A stretch of DNA of 64,000 nt from assembly GCA_963778075.1 (NCBI GenBank), contig CAVZTJ010000007.1, positions 24,638-88,637 on the forward strand, given 5' to 3'. Shown here piece after piece: positions 25,174 through 35,300 of the stretch; positions within the stretch are counted from its first letter, which is position 1; each line of letters starts with the position of its first letter. Position numbers and translations under genes: made by a program. Origin of the DNA: JASHPR01 sp963778075 (GTDB lineage Bacteria; Actinomycetota; Actinomycetes; Streptosporangiales; Streptosporangiaceae). The notes under the pieces were generated by a model, which made no database searches, was not told the origin of the DNA, and worked only from the letters and a program-made list of their open reading frames with translations.

Positions 25174-25940
25174 TGCCGTCGACCGTGCTCGTGCTCGGCG
25201 GGACCTCCGAGGCCAGGGCGCTGGCTGCCGAGCTAGCCCGCAACGCGGAACTACGGGTCATCAGCTCGCTGGCCGGCCGGGTCAGCAACCCCGCCCTGCC
25301 CGCCGGCGAGGTCCGGGTGGGCGGCTTTGGGGGCGCGGACGGCCTGGCCGCTTACGCCCGGGCCGAGGGCATCGGTGCGGTCGTCGACGCCACGCACCCG
25401 TTCGCCGAGACGATCAGCGCGCACGCGGTCGAGGCGTGTGCGCAGGCAGGCCTGCCGCTGCTGCGGCTGGCCCGTCCTGGCTGGTCTCCGCGGGACGGCG
25501 ACGACTGGCACGCGGCCGCCTCGCTCGTGGAGGCCGCGGCGCTGCTGCCGGAACTGGGCAGCCGGGTCTTCCTGACCACCGGCCGCCAGGGCCTTGCCGC
25601 GTTCGCCGGGCTGGACCTGTGGTTCCTGATCCGCTGCGTCGACCCGCCCGGCGGCACGCTGCCCGCGCGATCCGAGGTGCTGCTGGCCCGCGGGCCCTAC
25701 GAGCGAGAGGCCGAGCGCGCGCTGATGCGCGACCACCGGATCGACGTCCTGGTGACCAAGAACAGCGGCGGGCCGCTGACCGAGGGCAAACTCGGCGCCG
25801 CCAGGGACCTGGGCATCCCGGTGGTCATGGTGAGCCGCCCTGCGGCCGCTGCGGCCGAGTCCGTGACCGCCGTCAGCGACGCGGTCCGCTGGGTTCAGAG
25901 CCAAGTCCACCAGCCGGCGAGACCGGGCCGCCCAGCGTGA
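25173..25940 (+). CDS. cobK: CobK: precorrin-6A reductase
   Basis: 255 residues from ATG 25173, which overlaps the deaminase stop. CobK features are VLVLGGTSEARALAAEL at the start, VVDATHPFAETIS, TTGRQGLAAFAG and LVTKNSGGPLTEGKLGAA. It uses NADPH to reduce the macrocycle before CobL acts. It faces the cobG-cobH-cobIJ operon on the opposite strand, and the two groups are convergent. It is the only cob gene in the plus-strand frl-like operon. Confidence 0.94.
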   Translation: MPSTVLVLGGTSEARALAAELARNAELRVISSLAGRVSNPALPAGEVRVGGFGGADGLAAYARAEGIGAVVDATHPFAETISAHAVEACAQAGLPLLRLARPGWSPRDGDDWHAAASLVEAAALLPELGSRVFLTTGRQGLAAFAGLDLWFLIRCVDPPGGTLPARSEVLLARGPYEREAERALMRDHRIDVLVTKNSGGPLTEGKLGAARDLGIPVVMVSRPAAAAAESVTAVSDAVRWVQSQVHQPARPGRPA

Positions 25941-26095
25941 TTGCGCCGGGCGGAGATGCCCGACAGTGTGAATCGATGCTGCATCAGGTGGCCGACGGCG
26001 TTTGGGTCCTGGGCGGCATCGACCTGCTGCTGCTCGCACTGGCCGGCCGCAATCAGCCGGTGTGCGCTGGAAGCCCTCAGCTGCTGGGCCCGTAG
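25937..26095 (+). CDS. Possible 52-residue remnant coupled to cobK
   Basis: GTG 25937 overlaps the cobK stop (GTGA). The frame gives 52 residues, including SMLHQVADGVWVLGGIDLLLLALAGRN. The LHQVADGVWVL phrase resembles the start of metallo-beta-lactamase-fold proteins, but no metal motif follows. The end overlaps the end of cobIJ on the other strand by 19 bases. It may be the stump of a deleted gene or chance. Confidence 0.25.
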   Translation: MIAPGGDARQCESMLHQVADGVWVLGGIDLLLLALAGRNQPVCAGSPQLLGP

Positions 26096-27579
26096 TGCCG
26101 GGGGGTGAACACGGCGGCCCGGCCGCCCTGCTCGAACACCCGCGTCGCGGAAGACCCGATGATCAGCAGCGTGTTCATGTCGACGGCCGCCGCGTCGAGA
26201 TCGGCCAGGGTGGTGACGCTCAGCTCCTCGCCGGGCCGGCCGACGTTGTGCCCGACGACGACCGGCGTGTCTGGAGCGCGGTGCCGCAGCATCAGGTCGC
26301 GGACGGCACCGACCTGCCAGGTGCGGGTGCGGGACGCCGGGTTGTACAGGGCCAGCACCAGGTCGGCGGCTGCGGCCGCGGCCACCCGGTCGGCGATGAC
26401 CTGCCACGGCTTGAGCCGGTCCGACAGGCTGATCACGCAGTAGTCATGGCCGAGCGGCGCGCCTGCGCGGCTGGCCACCGCCTGGGCCGCGGTGACGCCC
26501 GGCAGGATCTCGATGCCGACGTCGGCCCATCGTCCCGGGTCCGACGCGGCCTGCTCCAGCACCGCCGAGGCCATCGCGAACACGCCGGGGTCGCCGGAGG
26601 AGATCACCGCGACCCGGCCGCCTTTCGCCGCCAGATCGAGGGCAAGCGCCGCCCGGTCGGCCTCGACGGTGTTTCCCGAGGCGTGGCGGTGCTGTCCCGG
26701 CCGGTTCGGCACCCGCGCCAGGTAGGCCCGGTAGCCCACCAGATCGGTGGCGGCCGCGATCGCCGCCGCCGATTCGGGTGTCAGCCAGGCCGGGTCGCCC
26801 GGGCCGAGCCCGACGACCGTCACGCCGGGCGCCGGCTCCGTCCGCTGGCCTCGCCCGGGCACCAGCGCCAGCGACATGTACGGCACGGTGGATGGATCGA
26901 CGTCGGCTAGCGGGGCGACGCGCTGGGCGTCGGTCCCGGCCCGTTCCGCATAGCGGGCCCGGTCCAGCAGGCCGGTGTCCGCCAGGGCGTCGCGCACCTT
27001 GTCGAACGTGCGGCCGAGCTTGAGGATCGCCACCGCGTCGCCGCCGGCGGCGGCCATCCGGGCGCGCAGCAGTTCCGGCGGGAGCGTTCCGGGCAGCACG
27101 GTGAGCGACTCGTCGTGCTGCACCAGCGGCTCGCCGACGGCCGCGGCCGCCGCGGAAACCGACGAGACCCCGGGAACGATCTGTGCGGCGAACCGACCCG
27201 CCAGGCGTACGTGGAGATGCTGGTACGAACCGTAAAGGCCCGGATCCCCTTCGCAGAGCACGACCACGGTCCGTCCCAGATCAAGGTGTGCGGCGAGGCG
27301 TCCGGCGGCTTCGGTATAGAAATCGGCAAGCGCGCCCGCGTATCCGCCGGGGTGATCGGTGTCCTCCGTGGTCACCGGGTAACGCAGCACCTCCTCGGCC
27401 TGGCCGGGGCGCAGGTAGGGTGCGGCTGCCGCGCGGGCGACGCTGTGGCCGTGCCGGGCGCAGTGGTAAGCGATGACGTCGGCCTCCGCGATCAGGCGGG
27501 CGGCGCGCACGGTCACCAGCTCGGGGTCCCCGGGGCCCACCCCGACGCCGTACAGCCTGCCCGGTGCCATCGCCGTCAC
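26077..27579 (-). CDS. cobIJ: CobI-CobJ fusion: precorrin-2 C20- and precorrin-3B C17-methyltransferase
   Basis: 500 residues from GTG 27579 (GTGA overlap with cobH); ATG 27570 is an alternative. The CobI half (residues 1-245) has LYGVGVGPGDPELVTVRA, LCEGDPGLYGSYQHL and VPGVSSVSAAAA. The CobJ half (from ~250) has VTVVGLGPGDPAWLTPES, ISSGDPGVFAMASA, ILPGVTAAQAVASR and LYNPASRTRTWQ. This fusion is usual in actinomycetes. It performs the C20 methylation and the C17 methylation with ring contraction, before and after CobG respectively. Confidence 0.95.
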   Translation of the reverse strand: MTAMAPGRLYGVGVGPGDPELVTVRAARLIAEADVIAYHCARHGHSVARAAAAPYLRPGQAEEVLRYPVTTEDTDHPGGYAGALADFYTEAAGRLAAHLDLGRTVVVLCEGDPGLYGSYQHLHVRLAGRFAAQIVPGVSSVSAAAAAVGEPLVQHDESLTVLPGTLPPELLRARMAAAGGDAVAILKLGRTFDKVRDALADTGLLDRARYAERAGTDAQRVAPLADVDPSTVPYMSLALVPGRGQRTEPAPGVTVVGLGPGDPAWLTPESAAAIAAATDLVGYRAYLARVPNRPGQHRHASGNTVEADRAALALDLAAKGGRVAVISSGDPGVFAMASAVLEQAASDPGRWADVGIEILPGVTAAQAVASRAGAPLGHDYCVISLSDRLKPWQVIADRVAAAAAADLVLALYNPASRTRTWQVGAVRDLMLRHRAPDTPVVVGHNVGRPGEELSVTTLADLDAAAVDMNTLLIIGSSATRVFEQGGRAAVFTPRHYGPSS

Positions 27580-28205
27580 TCCGCCCTGCTCGCCAGTGCG
27601 TTCACGGCCGCGGACGCGATCGCCGACCCGCCGCGCCGGCCGTGCAGCGTCAGGAACTCGAGACCCAGCGTGCTGCCGGCCAGGGCAGCTTTGGACTCGG
27701 CGGCGCCGACGAAACCGACCGGCACTCCGATCACGGCGGCGGGCCTTGGTGCCCCGGCCGCAATGATGTCCAGCAGGTGGAACAGCGCGGTTGGCGCGTT
27801 GCCGACGGCGACCAGCGCGCCGTCCAGGCGGTCGCGCCAGAGCTCGACCGAGGCCGCCGTTCTGGTTGTGCCTAGTTCCTCAGCAAGCCCGGGAGTCCGC
27901 GGGTCGCGCAGCGTGCACAGCACGTCGTTGCCGGCGGGCAGCCGCGACCTGGTGACGCCCGCTGCCACCATGGACGAGTCGCAGAGCACCGGCGCCCCGG
28001 CCCGGAGCGCGGCTTCGGCCTGCCCGGCGAACCCCGCCGACCAGGCCAGGTCGCCGACCAGGTCGGTCATGCCGCAGGCGTGGATCATGCGCACGGCCAC
28101 GCGCTCCAGGTCGGCGGGGACGCGGGACAGGTCGGCCTCCTGGCGGATGGTGGCAAAGGACTCCCGGTAGATGGCGGCGCCGTCCCGTTCGTATCGCGTC
28201 TTCAT
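27576..28205 (-). CDS. cobH: CobH: precorrin-8X methylmutase
   Basis: 209 residues from ATG 28205, which overlaps the cobG stop (ATGA). The motif IHACGMTDLVGDLAWS carries the catalytic His that assists methyl migration from C11 to C12. VLCDSSMVAAGVTRSRLP, GNAPTALFHLLD and VGFVGAAESK follow as in known CobH. The product, hydrogenobyrinic acid, is the substrate of CobB. The gene lies in the middle of the compact cobG-cobH-cobIJ operon. Confidence 0.95.
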   Translation of the reverse strand: MKTRYERDGAAIYRESFATIRQEADLSRVPADLERVAVRMIHACGMTDLVGDLAWSAGFAGQAEAALRAGAPVLCDSSMVAAGVTRSRLPAGNDVLCTLRDPRTPGLAEELGTTRTAASVELWRDRLDGALVAVGNAPTALFHLLDIIAAGAPRPAAVIGVPVGFVGAAESKAALAGSTLGLEFLTLHGRRGGSAIASAAVNALASRAE

Positions 28206-29365
28206 GCTGGCCTCGCCCGGGTGCTCAGCTCCGCGCCGTCGCCGAACACCATCCGGTCCTCGGGCGTGGCGACCACCGCGGTGGCGTCGGCGGGCAGGCC
28301 GCACCGGCGGCTGCATCCCGCCCAGTGCACCGCGCCCAGCCCGGGGACGCGCCCGGCGAGCACGCGCACGTCAGCGAGCGACTTGCCGCAGGCCATGCCC
28401 GCGCACGCGGTGACCGGGGCGAGTTCGTGGCCGTCGCTGACGACGAGGCCCGCATCGTCCAGCCGCTGCAGCGCGGCACCGGCCGGATCGGCCAGCGGGA
28501 GCACTATCCGCCCCGCCGCGGCAAGCCGCGCCACCTCTCCGGGGCGCAGCATGCGCGCGACGAGCCGGACCTGCGCCGTGGTCAGCCGGGCCAGCGGCGC
28601 GGCGACCACGACGAGCTCTTCAGCGTCCGGTACCGCGCCCAGCGCCAGCCGGTCCGTGGTGTCACTCACGGCGGCACCGAGCTCGCCTCCGACCGCCGCG
28701 GCGACGCCGGCTCCGCCGTCCGCCAATCCGGCCACGCGTGCGCTGCTCACCCTTGAGTCGGCATCGCCGCCGTCCGACCGCGGTTCCGCTCGCCGCTGGT
28801 CGAGGAAGGCGCGCGCCGCCGCGGCCGCGTGCCGGATCCCGGCCTCTGCCGTGCCGCGCAGGCCCGTGAGTCGGCCGGCCACCACGAGCTCGGCCGCGCC
28901 CGGGCCCAGGCGCAGGCCCACGTCGCAGCCTCCCAGCCCGGCGTGCCCGGTTCCGTCGTCCAGGCTGAACAGGAATCGCCCCGGCAGCGCGGCCAGGCCG
29001 GGGTCACCCCGGATCGCCCGGTCCAGGGCGCGCACCAGCCCGCGCAGGTCCGGCCGGCCGGCCAGCCCGGCCAGCGGGCTCGCGGTGACGTTGCGCGCCC
29101 GGTCGTGGGCGGGCGATGGCATGAGGCCGAGCGCGGTGGCGTGCTCCGCCATGCCGTTCGCGGCGTCCGGCTGGATGCCCCGGACCTGCACGTTGCCGCG
29201 GGCGGTGAGGTCGACGCGCCCGTCGCCGAACCGGCTGGTCAGCGCGGCCACCGACGCAAGCCGGGCGCGGCTCGCGTAGCCGCCGGGCAGCCGGATCCGG
29301 GCGACGAGCCCGTCGCGCGCCTCATGCAGGTCGAGGATCCCGGGGCATGCGTCACCGGTCGTCAT
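28202..29365 (-). CDS. cobG: CobG: precorrin-3B synthase
   Basis: 387 residues. It is a nitrite/sulfite-reductase-like protein with a ferredoxin-like half-domain at the N-terminus (DLTARGNVQVRGI) and Cys ligands near the C-terminus: TACAGMACGKS and WAGCSRRCG. These would hold an iron-sulfur cluster. CobG uses oxygen to hydroxylate C20 and form the gamma-lactone, the step that makes ring contraction possible in the aerobic pathway. It is first in the minus-strand operon. I saw no riboswitch in the 209 bases between its start and the divergent DUF1707 gene. Confidence 0.92.
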   Translation of the reverse strand: MTTGDACPGILDLHEARDGLVARIRLPGGYASRARLASVAALTSRFGDGRVDLTARGNVQVRGIQPDAANGMAEHATALGLMPSPAHDRARNVTASPLAGLAGRPDLRGLVRALDRAIRGDPGLAALPGRFLFSLDDGTGHAGLGGCDVGLRLGPGAAELVVAGRLTGLRGTAEAGIRHAAAAARAFLDQRRAEPRSDGGDADSRVSSARVAGLADGGAGVAAAVGGELGAAVSDTTDRLALGAVPDAEELVVVAAPLARLTTAQVRLVARMLRPGEVARLAAAGRIVLPLADPAGAALQRLDDAGLVVSDGHELAPVTACAGMACGKSLADVRVLAGRVPGLGAVHWAGCSRRCGLPADATAVVATPEDRMVFGDGAELSTRARPA

Positions 29366-29574
29366 CGGCCGCTCGCCAACAAAGTCCCCACGGCAGGCCG
29401 ACAGTAGCGGCCCGTAACGCCGTGGTCAACGCCGGGGCTGCGGTGCTGTCGCGGAGGGCGACTTGTCCGGATGCTCCGTCACCGCACTCAGCTGAAGCGA
29501 TGGCGCAGCGCCTACCATGGATGGGAGGGTACCCCGGTACCCCTCGTCCGTTGCGATCGCGGGAGGCGACTTTG

Positions 29575-30180
29575 ATGGCCTGGCCAGCGCGCGATATGGC
29601 AGCAGGGGAGGACCGTGGGCGCTTGCGCACATCGCACGCCGACCGCGACCGCGTCGTCGACACACTCAAAGCCGCATACGTGTATGGCTTGGTGACCAAG
29701 GAGGAGTTCGACACGCGGGTCGGCCAGACGCTCGCTGCGCGCACTTATGCCGAACTGGCGGCGATTATGGCCGACATCCCTGCCGGGCTGGCGCCAGCAC
29801 CTCCTCCGCTCAGCCCGGCATCGGCAAAGGCCAATCCTGTGGCACACGTCAGCCCAGCGCCGGGTGACCGCGCGTTCGGAGCGATGGCAGCGCTTGCGGT
29901 GCTGCTGTTCGCTGTCGCCTGCTTTGCCAGTGACGCGATGACCCCGGTGCTCTTGCTCGGAGCGCTCGTTAGCGCCTTCGTGTCCTTGTGCGCACGGCAC
30001 TACAACCGGTCTGGCGGTCAGCTGCCTCCGCAGCAGAAAGTGGGCGGCTGTCCGGAAGCGGGTCGCCGGATGGGATCTGATGCACCGGCAGAATGGCCGT
30101 TGCGCCCAAGCAAGCCCTGGCGGCCGGGCAGTGCTCAGATGGCGCCGCGCCATTCTCTTCGCCCCCAGGCGTCGAGCTAG
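29575..30180 (+). CDS. DUF1707 domain membrane protein
   Basis: 201 residues from ATG 29575, with GGGAGG (29561-29566). The N-terminal DUF1707 domain is complete: RTSHADRDRVVDTLKAAYVYGLVTKEEFDTRV, then AELAAIMADIP. Two hydrophobic segments follow (about residues 103-118 and 123-140) and a basic Pro-rich tail. DUF1707 proteins are common in actinomycetes and have no firmly established function. A similar short domain occurs in some SHOCT-like and regulatory proteins. It is divergent from cobG, but a functional link is not apparent. Confidence 0.85.
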   Translation: MAWPARDMAAGEDRGRLRTSHADRDRVVDTLKAAYVYGLVTKEEFDTRVGQTLAARTYAELAAIMADIPAGLAPAPPPLSPASAKANPVAHVSPAPGDRAFGAMAALAVLLFAVACFASDAMTPVLLLGALVSAFVSLCARHYNRSGGQLPPQQKVGGCPEAGRRMGSDAPAEWPLRPSKPWRPGSAQMAPRHSLRPQASS

Positions 30181-30280
30181 GCCGGCAGCGGGCCAATAAC
30201 GGGAGCCTTTGCCCGCCTTTCCGCCGAGCTCCGACGCGAGGAAGCCGGTAATGTCGGCGGCCGGGTGTTCAATGGTTCAC

Positions 30281-31945
30281 ATGGCACGGGTTCTTACATT
30301 TACGAAGGATGACCTCAAAGGCGCTGCGGGAGCCAGGTCGTTCGAACGTGGCCTGGACTATCTCCGCGATGTGCAGGACCTGGACGTTGCCAGCACGCAG
30401 ATCACCGCGTGCGTATACGGCAGCAGCAAGTACCGGGTCTGTTTGGCATTCCGTGACGAAGTGCTCAGCGGGTCCTGCACATGCCCGTACGGCCAGGAAG
30501 GCTTCTTCTGCAAGCACTGCGTTGCCGTCGGGCTCGTGGTGCTGGAGATGGGTGAGGACCTTCCGGTGCTGATCGAGGCCACCCGAGCCGAACGGCAGGC
30601 GCTTGAGTCCTGGCTGGAGTCGCTTTCCAAGAAGGAACTGCTGGCCGAGCTACTCGGGTTGCTTGGCGAGGACCCGGATCTGCGGCGCCGCTTCGAGCTG
30701 CGGGCAGCGTCGGTGAACCTGGATGCCGTGACGGTCCGCCGCGCCGTCCAGGAGCTGATCCTGCTGCCCCGCCGCGGGTACGTCGAGTACAGCGAGGCTC
30801 ACGCTTACGCCAACGACGTGCACAGGGCAGCAGCGGCGATTGACGATCTGACCGAGGCTGGGGGTGCAGCTGACGCGATCGGGATCGCGCGTGAAGCGGT
30901 CGCCTTGCTGTCCGAGGCGTCTGAGCATGTCGACGACTCCTCGGGGGTGGTCGGCGACGCCACACACGAGTTGCTCGCGGTTCATCTGCGTGCGTGCGAG
31001 GCCGCGCCCCCGGATCCGGTCTCGCTCGGTGACTACCTGGCCGGGCTGCTGCTGCACAGTGACCATGGGTTCGGGCCCGATCTCGCCGACTACACCGGGC
31101 TGCTCGGTGACCAAGGCTTCGCCGCAGTGCGTGAGCGCATAGAGGCCGCGTATTCCCGGAATCCGCAGGATTGGCAGGCGCGGAGCCTCATGGAGTCGCT
31201 GGCCAGGGCCGAAGGCGATGTTGATGCGCTCATCGCGATATACGCCGCCCATCTTGATGATCGTGGCTGGAACCACCTTCGTATCGCCGAGGCACTCGAT
31301 GAGAATGGCCGTGGCGGCGAGGCCCTCCTCTGGGCCGAGCGTGGCCTGGCTGAGGCCGCGAATCCGGACCAGCGGCTGGTCGACTATCTTGCTAACCGGT
31401 ATGCGGCCGCGGGCCGGCGTGACGACGTGCTCAGCCTCCGGCGTGACCGTTTCCGTGACGAGCGGACGCTGGCCAGCTATCAGGCGCTCCGGGGCGCCGC
31501 CAAAGATTCCGGCGCATGGCCCGCAGAGCGTGCCGAAGCACTCGCTCTGCTAGGCAAGGACGTGCACCGTTCTTCTGGCCGTGTCTCGTGGGGCTGGGAC
31601 GGCCCGGTCCTGGTCGACGCGCTGCTCGACGACGGTGATCTGGACGCCGCCTGGGAGGCGGCAAAGGACGCCGCTTCGGATGCTCAGTGGCTTCGGCTGG
31701 CTGACGCCTCGACCGCTACCCGTCCGATTGATGCACTAGCGGTCTACATGAGGGCGATCGCCCCGTTGAAGAGCATGACCGGCGACCGGGTCTACCACCG
31801 GATGGCGAGCCTGCTGCTCTCCGCGCGCGCCTGCCACGAGACCCTGGGAACGACAGACAAATTCGCCCGGTACATGACCGGCTTGCGCTGGGACCTGAAG
31901 CGAAAGCGCAACCTGATCAAGATCCTCGACCAGAAAGGGCTCTAG
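30281..31945 (+). CDS. SWIM zinc finger protein with helical repeats
   Basis: About 554 residues from ATG 30281; ATG 30251 and earlier starts are possible. A SWIM finger lies near residues 66-79 (SCTCPYGQEGFFCKHC, a CxC-x8-CxH pattern). The long remainder is alpha-helical, Ala/Leu-rich, and resembles TPR-like repeats of actinobacterial SWIM proteins (for example LLWAERGLAEAANPDQRLVDYLANRY). SWIM fingers bind DNA or proteins. The role of this group is unknown. No Snf2 helicase is encoded beside it, unlike many SWIM loci. Confidence 0.85.
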   Translation: MARVLTFTKDDLKGAAGARSFERGLDYLRDVQDLDVASTQITACVYGSSKYRVCLAFRDEVLSGSCTCPYGQEGFFCKHCVAVGLVVLEMGEDLPVLIEATRAERQALESWLESLSKKELLAELLGLLGEDPDLRRRFELRAASVNLDAVTVRRAVQELILLPRRGYVEYSEAHAYANDVHRAAAAIDDLTEAGGAADAIGIAREAVALLSEASEHVDDSSGVVGDATHELLAVHLRACEAAPPDPVSLGDYLAGLLLHSDHGFGPDLADYTGLLGDQGFAAVRERIEAAYSRNPQDWQARSLMESLARAEGDVDALIAIYAAHLDDRGWNHLRIAEALDENGRGGEALLWAERGLAEAANPDQRLVDYLANRYAAAGRRDDVLSLRRDRFRDERTLASYQALRGAAKDSGAWPAERAEALALLGKDVHRSSGRVSWGWDGPVLVDALLDDGDLDAAWEAAKDAASDAQWLRLADASTATRPIDALAVYMRAIAPLKSMTGDRVYHRMASLLLSARACHETLGTTDKFARYMTGLRWDLKRKRNLIKILDQKGL

Positions 31946-32149
31946 CCTCCGGCACGGAGTCTCTACCGAAGACGGTCCCTTCGCCGAGACTGAGCAGAAC
32001 CGGGTATGAGCCATCATTTCGCGGGCGCCTGGCCGTGTAGTCAACGGGTAGTGGCGTCCATTTGCAGACGTAAGGACCCTGTCCGGGCGGACGACATGGG
32101 GAGTTCGGTTGACGTGCGCGCTCGGCGTGCGCGAGAGTCGGCAGGTACA

Positions 32150-32296
32150 CGCGACGGTTAGGGAGGAAGCCGGTGCGAATCCGGCGCGGTCCCGCCACTG
32201 TCACCGGGGAGCAGACCCCAGCACGGCCACGGCCCAATTGGGCGGGAAGGCCGGGGCGCGCACCGATCCGGGAGCCAGGACACTCCGGCCGTCGCG
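32150..32296 (+). promoter_or_regulatory. Cobalamin (B12) riboswitch upstream of cobN
   Basis: The conserved core is near-exact: GAAGCCGGTGCGAATCCGGC, then GCGGTCCCGCCACTGT (32166-32201). The closing P1 stem is CGCGACGG (32150-32157) with CCGTCGCG (32289-32296). A downstream segment, GGGAGCCAGGACACTCCGGCC, completes the aptamer. The 39 bases after P1 include a C/G-rich stretch able to mask the cobN start, so control is probably at translation or termination. A TTGACG at 32109-32114 could be the -35 box. Adenosylcobalamin would switch off cobN, chlID, cobO and cobB. Confidence 0.93.
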
Positions 32297-32335
32297 ACCT
32301 TCGACCCGGGGCGAGGATCCCGAGAAGGGCCCGTC

Positions 32336-35300
32336 GTGCCTTCAGGACCCAGCGACAGCACCGTCCTGCTGCTGTCCACGTCGGACACCGATCTGCTGGC
32401 CGCCAAGGCCAGCGGCGCCGATTACCGGCTCGCAAACCCCGCACGCCTGGACCCGGCGGATCTCGCGCCGCTGCTCGACGGCAGCGACGTGGTCGTCGTG
32501 CGCCTGCTGGGCGGCGAGCAGGCGTGGCGCGAGGGGCTCGCCGCGCTGCGCGGCCAGCCGCTCCCGCTGATCGTGCTCGGCGGCGAGATCGTCCCGGACG
32601 CCGCGCTGATGGCCTTGTCCAGCGTTCCGGCGGGCATCGCCGCGCAGGCGCACGAGTACCTGGCCCACGGCGGACCGGGCAACCTCCGCGAGCTGGCCAA
32701 GTTCCTGGCCGACACCGTACTGATGACCGGCCACGGCTTCGCCCCGCCCGAGCCGATGCCCACGTGGGGCCAGCGCCCGTGGCCGCCAGCGGGGACCCAG
32801 CCCGGCGAGCCGGAGCGGCCGGTGGTCGCGGTGCTCTACTACCGGGCGCACGAACTGGCCGGCAACACGGGCTTTGTCGACGCCCTCGCCGCGGCCATCG
32901 AGTCCTGCGGCGCACGCGCGATGCCGGTGTGGTGCGCGAGCCTGCGGACCGCGCCGCCGGAACTTCTGCAGGCGCTCGGCCGGGCCGCCGTGCTCGTCGT
33001 CACCGTGCTCGCGGCCGGGGGCACTGTTCCCGCGATGTCCCAGGCGGGCGGGGACGATGAGGCGTGGGACACCGGCGCGATCGCGGCCCTGGACATCCCG
33101 GTGGTGCAGGCGCTGTGCCTCACCTCGCCGCGAGCGCAGTGGACCGATGCGAACGCCGGGCTCAGCCCGCTCGACGCGGCCACCCAGGTGGCGATACCAG
33201 AGTTCGACGGCCGGATCATCAGCGTGCCGTTCTCGTTCAAGGAAACTGGCGAAGACGGCCTGTCGCGCTACGTTCCGGATCCTGAACGCGCCGCGCGGGT
33301 GGCCGGGACAGCGGTCGCGCTGGCCCGGCTGCGGCATATCCCGCCGGCCGGGCGGCGGATCGCGGTCGTGCTGTCCGCCTACCCTACGAAGCACTCCCGG
33401 ATCGGCAACGCGGTCGGCCTGGACACCCCGGCGAGCACCGTCCGGCTGCTGCGAGCGATGCGCGAGCGCGGCTACGACGTCGGGCCCGTGGGCGGCCCCG
33501 ACACGCTGCCCGGCATCGAGCCGCCGGACGGGGACGCGCTGATCCACGCGGTGATCGCGGCAGGCGGCCAGGACCCGGAGTGGCTCACCGACCAGCAGCT
33601 GGCCGCCGCGGCGGTGCGGATCCCGGCCGCGCAGTACCGCGCCTGGTTCGGCCGGCTGCCCGCCGAACTGCGCACGAGGGTGGAGAAGGCGTGGGGGCCG
33701 CCGCCCGGTGAGCTGTTCGTAGACCGTGCCGCCAGCCGGGGCGCCGGCGCCGACCCGGCCGGCGACATCGTGCTCGCCGCACTGCGCGCAGGCAACGTGG
33801 TACTGCTCGTGCAGCCGCCCCGCGGTTTCGGCGAGAATCCGGTCGCGATCTACCACGACCCCGACCTGCCGCCGAGCCACCACTACCTGGCCGCGTACCG
33901 GTGGCTGGAGGAGAGCTTCGGCGCGCACGCGGTCGTGCACATCGGCAAGCACGGCAACCTGGAATGGCTGCCGGGCAAAAACCTCGGCATGTCCGCGGCG
34001 TGCGGGCCCGACGCCGCTCTGGGCAACCTGCCGCTGATCTACCCGTTCCTGGTGAACGACCCGGGTGAGGGCACCCAGGCCAAACGCCGCGCGCACGCCA
34101 CGATCGTCGATCACCTGGTGCCGCCGATGACCCGCGCGGAGACCTACGGCGACCTGGCTCGGCTCGAGCAGCTCATGGACGAGCACGCCGCGGTGGCCGC
34201 GCTGGACCCGGCCAAGCTCCCGGCGATCCGGGCCCAGATCTGGACCCTCATCCAGGCCGCCAAGCTCGACCACGACCTCGGCCTGCAGGACCGCCCGCAG
34301 ACGGAAGAATTCGACGACTTCCTGCTGCACGTCGACGGCTGGCTGTGCGAAGTCAAGGACGCGCAGATCCGCGACGGCCTGCACGTGCTCGGCGAGGCGC
34401 CCGAGGGCGCAGCGCGCGTCGGCCTAGTGCTCGCGATGCTCCAGGCCCGCCAGATCTGGTCCGGCGGGGGCGGGGCGGGCGCTGCCCTCGGCGCGGGCGG
34501 GACCAACGGCGCCAGCGGCGGCCCGCTGCCGGGACTGCGCGAGGCGCTTGGCCTGGCCGAGGACGGCACCGCGCCGCGCGCCGCGGTCGACCGGACCGAG
34601 GAACAGGCCAGGGCGCTGGTCGAGGGGATGGAGCTCGCCGGCTGGCAGGCCGGCGCCGCCGCGCAGGTCACCACCGAGGTCCTCGGCCGCGGCGACGGGA
34701 CCGTCGAGCGGCTGCTGCGGTTCGCCGCCGACGACCTGATCCCGCGCCTGGCCGGGACGGCCGGCGAGATCGACGCGGTACTGCACGCGCTCGACGGCGG
34801 CCACGTCCCGGCCGGCCCGAGCGGATCACCTCTGCGCGGGCTCATCAACACGCTGCCGACCGGACGGAACTTCTACGCCGTGGACCCCAAGGCGGTCCCG
34901 TCAAGGCTGGCCTTCCAGACCGGGCAGCAACTCGCCGCCAGCCTTCTGGACCGCTACCGCGAGGACACCGGCGAGTGGCCGGCCTCGGTCGGGCTATCGG
35001 TCTGGGGAACCGCTGCCATGCGCACCTCCGGCGACGACATCGCCGAGGTGCTCGCGCTGCTCGGGGTGCGCCCGGTGTGGGATGACGCCAGCCGCCGGGT
35101 CACCGGCCTCGAGGTCATCCCGCTAACCGAGCTCACAAGACCTCGCATCGACGTGGTCGTGCGGATCAGCGGGTTCTTCCGCGACGCGTTCCCGCACGTG
35201 ATCACCCTGCTCGACGACGCGGTCAATCTGGTCGCCGACCTGGACGAGGACCCGGCGAGCAACTTCGTCCGCGCGCACGCGCTGGCCGACGCCGAGCGCA

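Noticed and set aside
32342..34384. 680-codon open frame on the minus strand
   Set aside because: It is an antisense shadow of cobN caused by high third-position GC; the plus-strand CobN motifs are decisive.
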